64,000 nucleotides of DNA from Tersicoccus mangrovi. Lineage in GTDB: Bacteria; Actinomycetota; Actinomycetes; Actinomycetales; Micrococcaceae. How positions within the stretch are numbered: position 1 is the stretch's first letter; each line of letters starts with the position of its first letter. Location of the stretch: NCBI RefSeq assembly GCF_036881825.1, contig NZ_JBAJMW010000001.1, forward strand, positions 434,001-498,000, written 5' to 3'. The translations under genes were made by a program, and so were the position numbers. The notes beneath the pieces are model-generated. The model was given only the letters and a program-made list of their open reading frames with translations. It was not told where the DNA came from and searched no databases. Shown here one piece after another: positions 51,899 through 59,658 of this stretch.

Positions 51899-54142
51899 AT
51901 GGCATCAGGCAAGTCCGCTGGGGCTCGGACCATCACGACGCTGGCCCGATTTCTCACGTTCCTGGGGGTGAGCGCGCTGTGCGGCGTCCTCGCCGCCGGG
52001 CTCCTCGTTCCCGGTGCCGCGGTCTCGGCGATGGGCGCCACCGCGTCGATGGACTTCTTCGACGAGCTGCCCACCGAGCTCGAGGTCGGCCCGCTCTCCG
52101 TCCCCTCCCGCGTCCTCGCCGCGGACGGTTCACAGCTCGCCTCCTTCTACGTCGAGAACCGGCAGCCGGTGAAGCTGAACCAGATGTCGCCGTACGTGAA
52201 GACGTCGCTGCTGGCCATCGAGGACAGCCGCTACTACGAGCACGGCGGCATCGACGTGCAGGGCACCATGCGGGCGCTGGTGAACAACATCGCCGGCGGC
52301 AGCACGCAGGGCGCCTCCAGCATCACCCAGCAGTACGTCAACAACGTGCTCAACGAGGCCCGCGCCCGCTCCGGCCAGGACGCGTCCATCACGCTCAACG
52401 GCGCCAAGGGCATCGGCGACAAGCTGCGCGAGGCCAAGCTCGCGATCGCCGTCGAGAAGAAGTACTCGAAGGACCAGATCCTCGAGAACTACCTCAACAT
52501 CGTCTTCTACAACCCGAACGCGTACGGCGTCGAGGCCGCCGCCCGTTACTTCTGGGGCACGGCGGCGAAGAACCTGGACCTGCCGCAGTCCGCGATGCTC
52601 GCAGGTCTCGTCAACGGGCCGACCCTCTACAACCCCGTCACCGAGCCCCAGCAGGCCACCAAGCGCCGCAACCTCGTGCTCGACGTGATGCTGGCGCAGA
52701 AGAAGATCAGCAAGGCCCAGCACGACGCGGCCGTGAAGGCCCCACTCGCGCTGAAGGTCAACCAGCCGAAGCAGGGCTGCGCGGCCTCCAGCCGCGCCCC
52801 CTACTTCTGCTCGTACGTCGAGCAGCAGATCTACAACAACGCCGCCTTCGGGCAGACGCGCGAGGACCGGCAGGCGCTGCTGGTGCGCGGCGGCCTGACC
52901 ATCAAGACGACCCTGGACCCCCGCCTGCAGGACAAGGCGCAGGCCCAGGCCGACCGGATCGCCCCGCCGCGGGCCAACCCGTCGAAGATCGGCTCCTCCC
53001 TCGTCACGGTCCAACCGGGCACCGGCAAGATCCTCGCGATGGCGCAGAACTCGCGCTTGACCGGCAAGGACAACTGGATCAGCGAGATCAACTTCAACGT
53101 CGACAAGAAGGACGGCGGCGGCAACGGCTGGCAGCCGGGATCGACGTACAAGCCGGTCACCCTGGCCACCTGGCTGGACGAGGGGCACCACACCGAGGAC
53201 ATCGTCGACGCCTCCAAGCGTCGCTACCCCCGTGACTTCCCGTGGAAGGCGTCCTGCCAGACGGCCGACCACCGCGTCGCCGGCTTCTACGACTCCACAC
53301 AGCAGGACTCGAACGACCTCAAGAACGCCGAGGAGGGCTGGTACCGCAGCATGCGGGCCGCGGAGGGCATCTACCAGTCGATCAACACCGCGACCTACGC
53401 GATGGCTTCGAAGGTCGACCTGTGCAACATGGGCCAGATCGCGCAGAACCTCGGCATCCACAACGCCTCGACCGGGGATCCGATCAACTCTCTTCAAATC
53501 GCCAGCTTCATCGGCGGCACCGAGGGCGTCTCGCCACTGACCATGGCCAGCGCCTTCGCGACCTTCTCGACGGACGGCAAGTACTGCGCCCCGGTCGGCA
53601 TCACCTCGGTGACGGACGCGAACAACAAGAACTACGAGGTCCCGCAGGCCAACTGCCGGCAGACCATCAAGTCCGAGGTCGCGCAGGGCGTCAACAGCGT
53701 CCTCCAGCAGGTGCTGATCCGCGGCTCCGGCTACCAGCGCGGCATCGACGTCCCCGCCGCCGCCAAGACCGGCACGACCGACAACTCGGAGCAGACCTGG
53801 ATGGTCGGCTACACCAAGGGCCTGGCGACGGCGTCGCGAGTCGGTTACATCGACGGCAACCGTTCTCCCAATGCGCGCGACGGCAACCCCGGCGCCCAGT
53901 TCTACGGGGACGGCACAACCTTTCCCTACGTGGACGGCGCGACGGTCGCCGGCAGCGCCTGGCAGGAGTACATGAAGGAGGTCGCCCCGCTCTACAACAC
54001 GGGTGATTTCAGTGACCCGCCGCAGAGTGTCGTGCGCGACAGCATGACGCCCGATGGCACGGCCGCCACCGACAACGCCACGAACAACACCGGCACCACG
54101 AACGACACCGGCACCACCGCCGGCAACGGCTTCACCGGCTGA
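51899..54142 (+). CDS. Class A penicillin-binding protein (PonA2-like)
   Basis: A 747-residue bifunctional peptidoglycan synthase. The membrane anchor is at residues 15-40. The glycosyltransferase domain has EDSRYYEHGGIDVQG (catalytic Glu near 107), SSITQQYVNN and VFYNPNAYGVEAAARYFWG. The transpeptidase domain has SxxK in QPGSTYKPVTL (about 415), SIN in YQSINTATY, and KTGTTDNSEQTW (about 622). The C-terminus is a Thr/Asn-rich tail without a PASTA domain. Its position beside crp, ridA and a metallophosphoesterase parallels mycobacterial ponA2. Confidence 0.95.
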   Translation: MASGKSAGARTITTLARFLTFLGVSALCGVLAAGLLVPGAAVSAMGATASMDFFDELPTELEVGPLSVPSRVLAADGSQLASFYVENRQPVKLNQMSPYVKTSLLAIEDSRYYEHGGIDVQGTMRALVNNIAGGSTQGASSITQQYVNNVLNEARARSGQDASITLNGAKGIGDKLREAKLAIAVEKKYSKDQILENYLNIVFYNPNAYGVEAAARYFWGTAAKNLDLPQSAMLAGLVNGPTLYNPVTEPQQATKRRNLVLDVMLAQKKISKAQHDAAVKAPLALKVNQPKQGCAASSRAPYFCSYVEQQIYNNAAFGQTREDRQALLVRGGLTIKTTLDPRLQDKAQAQADRIAPPRANPSKIGSSLVTVQPGTGKILAMAQNSRLTGKDNWISEINFNVDKKDGGGNGWQPGSTYKPVTLATWLDEGHHTEDIVDASKRRYPRDFPWKASCQTADHRVAGFYDSTQQDSNDLKNAEEGWYRSMRAAEGIYQSINTATYAMASKVDLCNMGQIAQNLGIHNASTGDPINSLQIASFIGGTEGVSPLTMASAFATFSTDGKYCAPVGITSVTDANNKNYEVPQANCRQTIKSEVAQGVNSVLQQVLIRGSGYQRGIDVPAAAKTGTTDNSEQTWMVGYTKGLATASRVGYIDGNRSPNARDGNPGAQFYGDGTTFPYVDGATVAGSAWQEYMKEVAPLYNTGDFSDPPQSVVRDSMTPDGTAATDNATNNTGTTNDTGTTAGNGFTG

Positions 54143-54147
54143 CCCGA

Positions 54148-54176
54148 CGACGGGCCCGTTCCTGACGGGCCCGTCG
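54148..54176 (+). terminator. Hairpin terminator after the PBP gene
   Basis: Perfect 12-bp arms CGACGGGCCCGT and ACGGGCCCGTCG with a 5-nt loop, six bases after the stop. No T tract follows, so some read-through into the next gene is possible. Confidence 0.7.
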
Positions 54177-54220
54177 ACCGGTATGCCACCGCGCCCCTCC
54201 CAACGACCCTCGATCACAGG

Positions 54221-55177
54221 ATGGCCATGACCCGCACTCGCACCCGCTCGCACACCCCCCTGCTGGCCAGTGCCGCGCTGACCGCGGGCGCCGCCGTCGC
54301 CGGTGGCCTCGCGCTGACCGGGTGGGGGGTGTTCGTCGAGCGGCAGCGCTTCCAGCTGCGCGAGGCGACCCTGCCGATCCTGCCGCCGGACGCCCCGGAC
54401 GTGCGGGTGCTGCACATCTCCGACATCCACATGGTGCCGGGGCAGCGCCTGAAGTCCTCGTGGCTGCGGTCGCTCGGCGACCTGGAGCCGGACTTCGTCG
54501 TCAACACCGGCGACAACCTCGGTCACCGGGACGCGCTGGAGCCGCTGCTCGAGGCGCTCGCGCCGGTCATGCGCTACCCGGGTGTCTTCGTGCCGGGCTC
54601 CAACGACTACTTCGCGCCCGTGCTGAAGAACCCCTTCACCTACTTCACCGGCCCCACCGGCCGGTCCGCGAAGCCGCCCGCTTCCCTGCCGACCGGCGCG
54701 CTGCACACCGCCTTCGGCAACGCCGGCTGGATCTCCCTGGCGAACCGCAACCAGTCCATGGCGGTCAAGGGCACCCGCATCGACTTCTCGGGCGTCGACG
54801 ACCCGCACATCGGCCGAGACCGCTACACCGGCTTCCCGCTCGGTGCCGTCAACCAGGACGCGTCCGCCCACGTGCGCATCGGCGTCACCCACGCGCCGTA
54901 CCGCCGGGTGCTTGACGCGTTCACCCGGGACCAGGTACGGCTCATCCTTGCCGGCCACACCCACGGTGGTCAGGTGTGCGTGCCGGGGATGGGCGCCCTC
55001 GTCACCAACTCGGACCTGCCGACGTCGATGGCCAGCGGCGTGCACCGCTGGCGGGTGGCCGGGCGCGAGTCCCTCCTCGAGGTCTCCGCGGGCCTGGGCA
55101 CCTCCTTCTACGCACCCGTGCGCTTCGCGTGCCCGCCGGAGGCGGTGCTGCTGACGCTGACGGCGTCGCAGCGCTGA
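54221..55177 (+). CDS. Membrane-anchored metallophosphoesterase (YkuE-like)
   Basis: A 318-residue calcineurin-like phosphoesterase. An N-terminal helix (residues 13-35) anchors it outside the membrane. Metal-binding motifs are VLHISDIHMVPG, FVVNTGDNLG, VPGSNDYFAP, and LILAGHTHGGQVCVPG, the full set for the family. Relatives are linked to lipid or wall phosphate hydrolysis; the substrate is not known. The start is ATG 54221 or ATG 54227. It follows ponA by 78 bp, as in mycobacteria, which hints at a cell-envelope role. Confidence 0.9.
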   Translation: MAMTRTRTRSHTPLLASAALTAGAAVAGGLALTGWGVFVERQRFQLREATLPILPPDAPDVRVLHISDIHMVPGQRLKSSWLRSLGDLEPDFVVNTGDNLGHRDALEPLLEALAPVMRYPGVFVPGSNDYFAPVLKNPFTYFTGPTGRSAKPPASLPTGALHTAFGNAGWISLANRNQSMAVKGTRIDFSGVDDPHIGRDRYTGFPLGAVNQDASAHVRIGVTHAPYRRVLDAFTRDQVRLILAGHTHGGQVCVPGMGALVTNSDLPTSMASGVHRWRVAGRESLLEVSAGLGTSFYAPVRFACPPEAVLLTLTASQR

Positions 55178-55216
55178 CCTCGCGCCCGCCGCTGCACCGA
55201 TCACGGCGGCGGCCGA

Positions 55217-55244
55217 CGTCGATGGGTACTTCTACCCATCGACG
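55217..55244. terminator. Perfect hairpin after the phosphoesterase gene
   Basis: 12-bp perfect arms CGTCGATGGGTA and TACCCATCGACG around a CTTC loop, 40 bp after the stop. Probably a terminator despite no T tract. The remainder of this roughly 400-bp gap, up to the tRNA promoter (possible -10 TATCCT at 55533), shows no gene. Confidence 0.6.
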
Positions 55245-55552
55245 CCACCGGCGGTCTCGGGATAGATTTCACGTGGATCAGCGTTGATCTGAAACAGCGG
55301 CGCCGTCCTGCAGCACACCAACCCGTTCCCCCTGGCTGGCTGCGGAGCGGTTGCCGCTGGCGCCCGGGGCCGTGATCGGTGCTTACCCCAGATTCGCACC
55401 GCGCACGTCGACCCGCGCCGCGTGGGCCCGGCACTTCGGTGCCGGGCCCACGTCCGTCTCCGGACCGTTCATCTCCCGGCGTCGGGACGGCAGCGCGACG
55501 GCGCCGGTTTCGGGATCGGGCCGTTCGTCGGCTATCCTTGACAAGTTGCGTC

Positions 55553-55571
55553 GGCCGCCTGTCAGGCGGCC
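55553..55571. other. Palindrome in the tRNA-Pro leader
   Basis: GGCCGCCTG-T-CAGGCGGCC is a 9-bp-arm palindrome ending four bases before the mature tRNA. It could fold in the precursor or be a protein site. Confidence 0.5.
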
Positions 55572-55575
55572 TCCG

Positions 55576-55652
55576 CGGGGTGTGGCGCAGCTTGGTAGCG
55601 CGCGTCGTTCGGGACGACGAGGCCGCAGGTTCAAATCCTGTCACCCCGACCA
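55576..55652 (+). tRNA. tRNA-Pro (anticodon CGG)
   Basis: The 77-nt cloverleaf has acceptor arms CGGGGTG and CACCCCG, an anticodon loop TTCGGGA (anticodon CGG, reading CCG codons), T-loop TTCAAAT and an encoded 3' CCA. The final 15 bases (CTGTCACCCCGACCA) are duplicated at 57033, on the far side of an insertion sequence, but the tRNA itself is intact. Confidence 0.95.
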
Positions 55653-55676
55653 TGTGATGTCTCAGGACATCGACAT

Positions 55677-55710
55677 AGCCCGAACCTACGTTTCGTAGGT
55701 TCGGGCTTTT
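55677..55710 (+). terminator. Terminator at the left end inside the IS
   Basis: Arms AGCCCGAACCTACG and CGTAGGTTCGGGCT with a TTT loop, followed by TTTTG. It is a textbook intrinsic terminator reading rightwards, 24 bp inside the element. It would stop the tRNA-Pro transcript before it ran antisense through the transposase gene. Confidence 0.85.
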
Positions 55711-55711
55711 G

Positions 55712-56938
55712 TCATTTCCGGGATCCGGGTGGTCTGCCGGTGGGTTGGTAGTCCCGGGTGGGGTCAATGGTCAGCTCGCGGAGGAGTTCGCCGGTGGCGG
55801 CGTTGACGACGCGGACACGGAGGTCCTGGACGAGCAGGATGACGTGGGTTCGGGCGTGGGTTCGGCCGATGCCGATGTGGCGGAGTTGGCCGGCGACGCG
55901 CAGGGTGACGGTGCCGGTGGCGCCGATGACGTCCTCGCGGACCCGGTCGTGGGTGTCGGTGGTGCGGTCGACGCCGCCTGGTCCGGTCTTGGGTCGGCCC
56001 GTGTAGGCGGTGGCCGGGGTGGCCCGGTGGGGCAGGGAACGGTGCGGGCGGGTTGTGTTGTATTCGTGGCGGAACCGGTCGAGCAGGGCCTGGAGCTGGT
56101 CGATGGTGGCCGGTTGGTCCGGTTGGGCGCGCAGCCAGTTCTTCATCGTCTGCTGGAAGCGTTCGACCTTCCCGCAGGTGGTCGGGTGCCCGGGTCGGGA
56201 GTTCTTCTGGACCACGTGGTGGCGACGCAGTTCGTGTTCGAGCATGCTCCGCCCGCCGCGGTTCGCGGCACCGGCGAGGCGGACGGAGGGGGCACCTCCC
56301 GCTTGCGGGGGAGAGACCATGCCGTTGTCGGTCAGGGTGGAGGCCGGGTACCCGTGCTGGGCCGCGGTGGCGGTGAACGTGGCGGCGACGATCGCGGCGG
56401 TGATCCGGGGGTGGGCGGTGATGTGTAGGGCGTAGCGGGAGTGGTCATCGAGCCAGGTGATGATCTCCACGCCGGTCGGGAAGGCCCGGGTGTGGGTGAG
56501 CGGGTAGTGGGTGAAGTCGGATTGCCAGGTCTCGTTCGGCTGCTCTGCTTGGAAGCGGATGTAGGAGGAGCGGGGTCGCTTCCTCGGCTCCGGGGTGATG
56601 GTGCCGTGGCGGGCCAGGATCCGGTGGATGGTGGCCCGGGAGACGGTGCTGCCGTGGTGATGCTGAAGGTGCCAGGCGATGGTCTCGGCCCCGGCGTCGT
56701 GACCGGACTCGACCAGCTGCTTGCGCAGGGTCAGGATCAATTCGACGTGCTCGGCGGTGGTGGCGTGCGGGCTCGTGGTCGGGCGGCGTGAGCGGACCTC
56801 GAAGGCCGCTTCACCCTCGATCCGGTAGCGGGTGAGGAGCCGGCTGATCCAACCCTGGGACACACCGTACCGGCGGGCGACCTCGGACTGGGACGATCCG
56901 GCAAGGACAGCGGTGATGACCAGACGACGCTTCGACAC
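55712..56938 (-). CDS. IS481 family transposase
   Basis: A 408-residue DDE transposase. The N-terminal HTH is SQSEVARRYGVSQGWISRLLTRY. The catalytic residues are Asp in WQSDFTHY, Asp in LTDNGMV and Glu in CGKVERFQQT, with the family WLDDHSRYALH between. Directly after TDNGMV are about eleven residues (SPPQAGGAPSV) where relatives have about three (FTT), encoded by a short palindromic DNA insert; the frame is kept. The GTG 56938 start has GGAGG immediately upstream, which is unusually close. Activity after the insert is uncertain. Confidence 0.92.
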   Translation of the reverse strand: MSKRRLVITAVLAGSSQSEVARRYGVSQGWISRLLTRYRIEGEAAFEVRSRRPTTSPHATTAEHVELILTLRKQLVESGHDAGAETIAWHLQHHHGSTVSRATIHRILARHGTITPEPRKRPRSSYIRFQAEQPNETWQSDFTHYPLTHTRAFPTGVEIITWLDDHSRYALHITAHPRITAAIVAATFTATAAQHGYPASTLTDNGMVSPPQAGGAPSVRLAGAANRGGRSMLEHELRRHHVVQKNSRPGHPTTCGKVERFQQTMKNWLRAQPDQPATIDQLQALLDRFRHEYNTTRPHRSLPHRATPATAYTGRPKTGPGGVDRTTDTHDRVREDVIGATGTVTLRVAGQLRHIGIGRTHARTHVILLVQDLRVRVVNAATGELLRELTIDPTRDYQPTGRPPGSRK

Positions 56939-56956
56939 CTCCGAGCCTGCCGCTTC

Positions 56957-57025
56957 GTGCCCATGCCAATGACCCGAGACACGCTATGCCGATGACGCGA
57001 GACACCCCATTCCGATGTCCTGAGA
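56957..57025. repeat. Three 23-bp tandem repeats at the right IS end
   Basis: Units 56957-56979, 56980-57002 and 57003-57025 each read, on the minus strand, TCTC-NNGTCATYGGCAT-like sequence (outermost TCTCAGGACATCGGAAT). The left end has one such unit. They are probably transposase-binding sites. Confidence 0.75.
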
Positions 57026-57032
57026 TCACACA

Positions 57033-57047
57033 CTGTCACCCCGACCA
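57033..57047. repeat. Right copy of the 15-bp target-site duplication
   Basis: CTGTCACCCCGACCA repeats 55638-55652, the 3' end of tRNA-Pro, immediately outside the IS. Without the acceptor 5' half it is not a tRNA. Confidence 0.92.
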
Positions 57048-57068
57048 GATGGCGTCGCAGGACGTCGA

Positions 57069-57102
57069 GAAGGCCCGGATCCGTCAGTGGATCCGGGCCT
57101 TC
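57069..57102 (+). terminator. Original tRNA-Pro terminator, now separated by the IS
   Basis: Arms GAAGGCCCGGATCC and GGATCCGGGCCTTC with a 6-nt loop. Before the insertion it would have been 16 bp after the tRNA. It can also end the AraC-type gene on the minus strand. Confidence 0.75.
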
Positions 57103-57145
57103 GTCGTCTCCGGGGTGGTCGTCACGGGCCCGATCCCGCCCCGCA

Positions 57146-58219
57146 TCAGGTCCGCAGGAGGCCGTCCTCGGGGAGCTCGCCCTCGGACAGCACCGCGTCG
57201 ACCGGCCGGGACGACGCCACCCGGTTGCGCGCCCGGTAGTCGCTCGGGGTCAGGCCCGTGTGGCGCCGCAGCAGGGACCGCAGGTTGGCCGCCGAGCCCA
57301 GGCCGCTGCGCGCTGCGATCATCTCCACGGACCCGGCGTCGTACTCGAGGAGCCGGCGCGCCAGTTCGACGCGGCGGAGGGTGAGCCACGCGAGCGGCGT
57401 CGTGCCGAAGGCCGTCCGGAAGCGCCGGTGCACCGTCGCGACGCTGACGCCGGCGTGCCGGGCGAGGTCCTGGACACTCAGCGCGGTGTCCAACTGGCCC
57501 TCGGCCCAGGCGATCGTCTCGGCGAAGGACCGGTCGGCGGCCTCGGGCGCGGCGTGCTCCGCGTACTGCTGCTGGCCGCCGTCCCGGAACGAGGCGTAGA
57601 CGAGGCGCCGCCCCACGTGGTGGGCGACCGCCGCGCCGTGGTCCTTCCGCACGATGTACAGCCCGAGGTCCAGCGCCGCGGCGCTGCCCGCCGACGTCAG
57701 GACGTCCTCGTCGTCGACGAAGAGGACGTCGGGCTGCGTCTGCACGCGCGGGAACCGGGCGCGGAACGCCGCGGCCAGCTGCCAGTGAACCGCGGCGGGA
57801 CGCCCGTCCAGCAGTCCGGCCTCGGCGAGGGTGAAGGCCCCCGTGCACAGCCCCACGAGACGGGCACCGCGCTCGTGTGCCGCACGGATCGCGTCGAGCA
57901 CCGCGGGCCGGGTGGGCGTCGCGACGTCCGGCCGGTTCGGGACGATGACCGTCTCGGCGTCGACGAGGTCGTCGAGGGTGCCGGTCGCGGAGAGGTCGAA
58001 CAGGCCGCCGCGCATGCGCGTCCGCCGGGTCGGTGCCGCCACGGTGAGGCTGTACGGGTCGAAGCCGATCTCGGCCCGCCGTGACGCGCCGAAGATCTCG
58101 CAGGCGCACGCCATCTCGAAGGGGTTGGAGCCGTCATCCACGAGCAGGGCCACGCGATGCGGCTCGTCGTCCGTACCCGGAGCGGACGGGATAGGCGCGT
58201 GCCAGGATCCTTGCGACAT
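57146..58219 (-). CDS. GlxA-type AraC regulator with DJ-1/PfpI domain
   Basis: A 357-residue regulator. Residues 20-190 are a DJ-1/PfpI-like domain with the nucleophile-elbow Cys in LVGLCTGAFTLAEAGLLDGR, and residues 225-330 an AraC double HTH (LARHAGVSVATVHRRFRTAFG; IAARSGLGSAANLRSLLRRHTGL). The ligand is unknown. It converges on the IS and tRNA region. The start ATG 58219 lies six bases after TAGGAA on the minus strand. Confidence 0.92.
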   Translation of the reverse strand: MSQGSWHAPIPSAPGTDDEPHRVALLVDDGSNPFEMACACEIFGASRRAEIGFDPYSLTVAAPTRRTRMRGGLFDLSATGTLDDLVDAETVIVPNRPDVATPTRPAVLDAIRAAHERGARLVGLCTGAFTLAEAGLLDGRPAAVHWQLAAAFRARFPRVQTQPDVLFVDDEDVLTSAGSAAALDLGLYIVRKDHGAAVAHHVGRRLVYASFRDGGQQQYAEHAAPEAADRSFAETIAWAEGQLDTALSVQDLARHAGVSVATVHRRFRTAFGTTPLAWLTLRRVELARRLLEYDAGSVEMIAARSGLGSAANLRSLLRRHTGLTPSDYRARNRVASSRPVDAVLSEGELPEDGLLRT

Positions 58220-58225
58220 GCGCCA

Positions 58226-58231
58226 TTCCTA
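58226..58231 (-). promoter_or_regulatory. -10 element upstream of the AraC-type gene
   Basis: TAGGAA on the minus strand ends six bases before the ATG; weaker match than the others. Confidence 0.35.
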
Positions 58232-58323
58232 GCACTCGTGGCCCGATCGGCGCGACCCCGGCGTCGACGGATGGAACACACCGTCATGGAACAGGCCGCC
58301 CCCCGCCCGCGGCGCCCGGACAG

Positions 58324-58361
58324 CACGGGAGCCCGGACCCTCACGGGTCCGGGCTCCCGTG
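58324..58361. terminator. Strong hairpin terminator of the liv operon
   Basis: 17-bp perfect arms CACGGGAGCCCGGACCC and GGGTCCGGGCTCCCGTG around TCAC, 30 bp beyond the stop of the substrate-binding protein gene. Confidence 0.88.
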
Positions 58362-58390
58362 CCGGTGCTACCGGTTGAGAGTGAGGCCGA

Positions 58391-59656
58391 TCAGCCGAAC
58401 TTGGCCGCCGTGGCGTAGCCCTTCCCGTTGAACTTCTGCACCACGACCGAGGAGATGGCCGGCTGGCCGTCCACCGTGGTGTCGACCTGGGTGCCCTTGA
58501 GCATGAGCGGCGCCTGGAAGCCCTTGATGTTCTTCAGGGCCGACATGAAGCTGTCACGCGTCGGCTCCGTCATGGTCGAGAACGCCTTCTCGAGCGTCGC
58601 CCCCGCGATGTAGCTCCACATGCAGTGCGGGAACGCCGGGGTCTCCTTGTAGTCGCCGTACTGCTTGAGGTCGGAGAGGAACTTGACGACGTCGGCATCC
58701 TTGGCGAAGGCCGGGCTCTGCGGCGCCTTCGCGAACGAGACCGAGTAGATGCCGGGGTAGGCGCTTGCCTTGCCCGGCTCGAGGATCGCCGTCGGGCTCG
58801 AGGTGTTCGACGGCAGGAACCAGCTCGGCTTCCAGCCGATCTGCTGCGCCTTCTGCAGCGCCGAGATGGCCAGCGGCGTCACGGACATCGCGTTGACGAG
58901 CACGTCGGCCTTCGAGGACGCGAGCTGGGTGATCTGCGCGTCGACCGAGGTGTCGGTCGCCTCGTAGGTCTGCTCCCCCACGATCGAGATGCCCGACGTG
59001 CCCTTGACCGCGTCCTTGAAGCCGGCGACGTAGCCCTTGCCGTAGTCGTCGTTCTGGGACAGGATCGCGACCTTGTGCGTGCCGCCGGAGGAGGCGAGGA
59101 GCTTGCCGAACGCGGCACCCTCGTTCTGGTAGATCGGCACGAGGCCGAGCTGCCAGGGGCTCTGCTGCCGGTTGCTGAACAGCGGGTCACCGGTCATCAC
59201 GAGGGCCTGCGGCACCTTCTGGCTGATGGCGGCCTCGCGGAACGCCCGGTTGGTGGGCGTGCCGAGACCGGATGTCTCCGCGAACACCCCGTCGGAGGTC
59301 ATCTGCTGGAAGTTGGCGAGCGACTTCTGTGGGTCGTAGGCGTCGTCGTAGGTCTTGATCTCGACCTTGCGGGTCTTGCCGTCCCCGAACTTCACCCCGC
59401 CCTCGGCGTTCTTGGCGCCGAAGTAGGCCTTGACACCGGCGACGGTGCAGGTGCCCGGCCCGGCGGTCGTCCCGCTCAGCGGCGTCGTGATGCCGAGGGT
59501 GATGGAGGTGTCGGTGATGCCCGGCGCCGCCGCGGAGCCGCCGCTCTGCGCGCTGCCGCGGCAACCCGTCAGCGAGATCGCCAGCACCGATGCGACGGCG
59601 ACGGCGCCGACCCAGCGGGCGCGCGGGGTCCCGCGGGTGCCTGTCCGAACGGTCAT
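58391..59656 (-). CDS. livK: Branched-chain-type ABC transporter substrate-binding lipoprotein
   Basis: A 421-residue periplasmic-binding-type protein of the LivK/Peripla_BP_6 family. The signal segment VASVLAISLTGC has a lipobox Cys. The mature domain starts SITLGITTPLSGTTAGPG and has VAILSQNDDYGKGYVAGFKDAV. The ligand may be an amino acid or, in this family, an aromatic compound. I chose ATG 59656, seven bases after GAGAGG; ATG 59662 overlaps the livM stop. Unusually it is the last gene of the operon, not the first. Confidence 0.9.
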   Translation of the reverse strand: MTVRTGTRGTPRARWVGAVAVASVLAISLTGCRGSAQSGGSAAAPGITDTSITLGITTPLSGTTAGPGTCTVAGVKAYFGAKNAEGGVKFGDGKTRKVEIKTYDDAYDPQKSLANFQQMTSDGVFAETSGLGTPTNRAFREAAISQKVPQALVMTGDPLFSNRQQSPWQLGLVPIYQNEGAAFGKLLASSGGTHKVAILSQNDDYGKGYVAGFKDAVKGTSGISIVGEQTYEATDTSVDAQITQLASSKADVLVNAMSVTPLAISALQKAQQIGWKPSWFLPSNTSSPTAILEPGKASAYPGIYSVSFAKAPQSPAFAKDADVVKFLSDLKQYGDYKETPAFPHCMWSYIAGATLEKAFSTMTEPTRDSFMSALKNIKGFQAPLMLKGTQVDTTVDGQPAISSVVVQKFNGKGYATAAKFG

Positions 59657-59658
59657 GG

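Larger units (their letters stand above)
55653..57032 (-). mobile_element. Complete IS481-family insertion sequence, 1380 bp
   Basis: The element lies between two copies of CTGTCACCCCGACCA, a 15-bp target duplication. Its ends are imperfect inverted repeats: left TGTGATG then TCTCAGGACATCG, right (minus strand) TGTGTGA then the same 13 bases. It carries one transposase gene. The insertion hit the last base of the tRNA-Pro CCA without damaging it. Confidence 0.92.

Noticed and set aside
57033..57047. Remnant of a second tRNA-Pro
   Set aside because: Only 15 bases match and they sit exactly at the IS end, so it is a target duplication.
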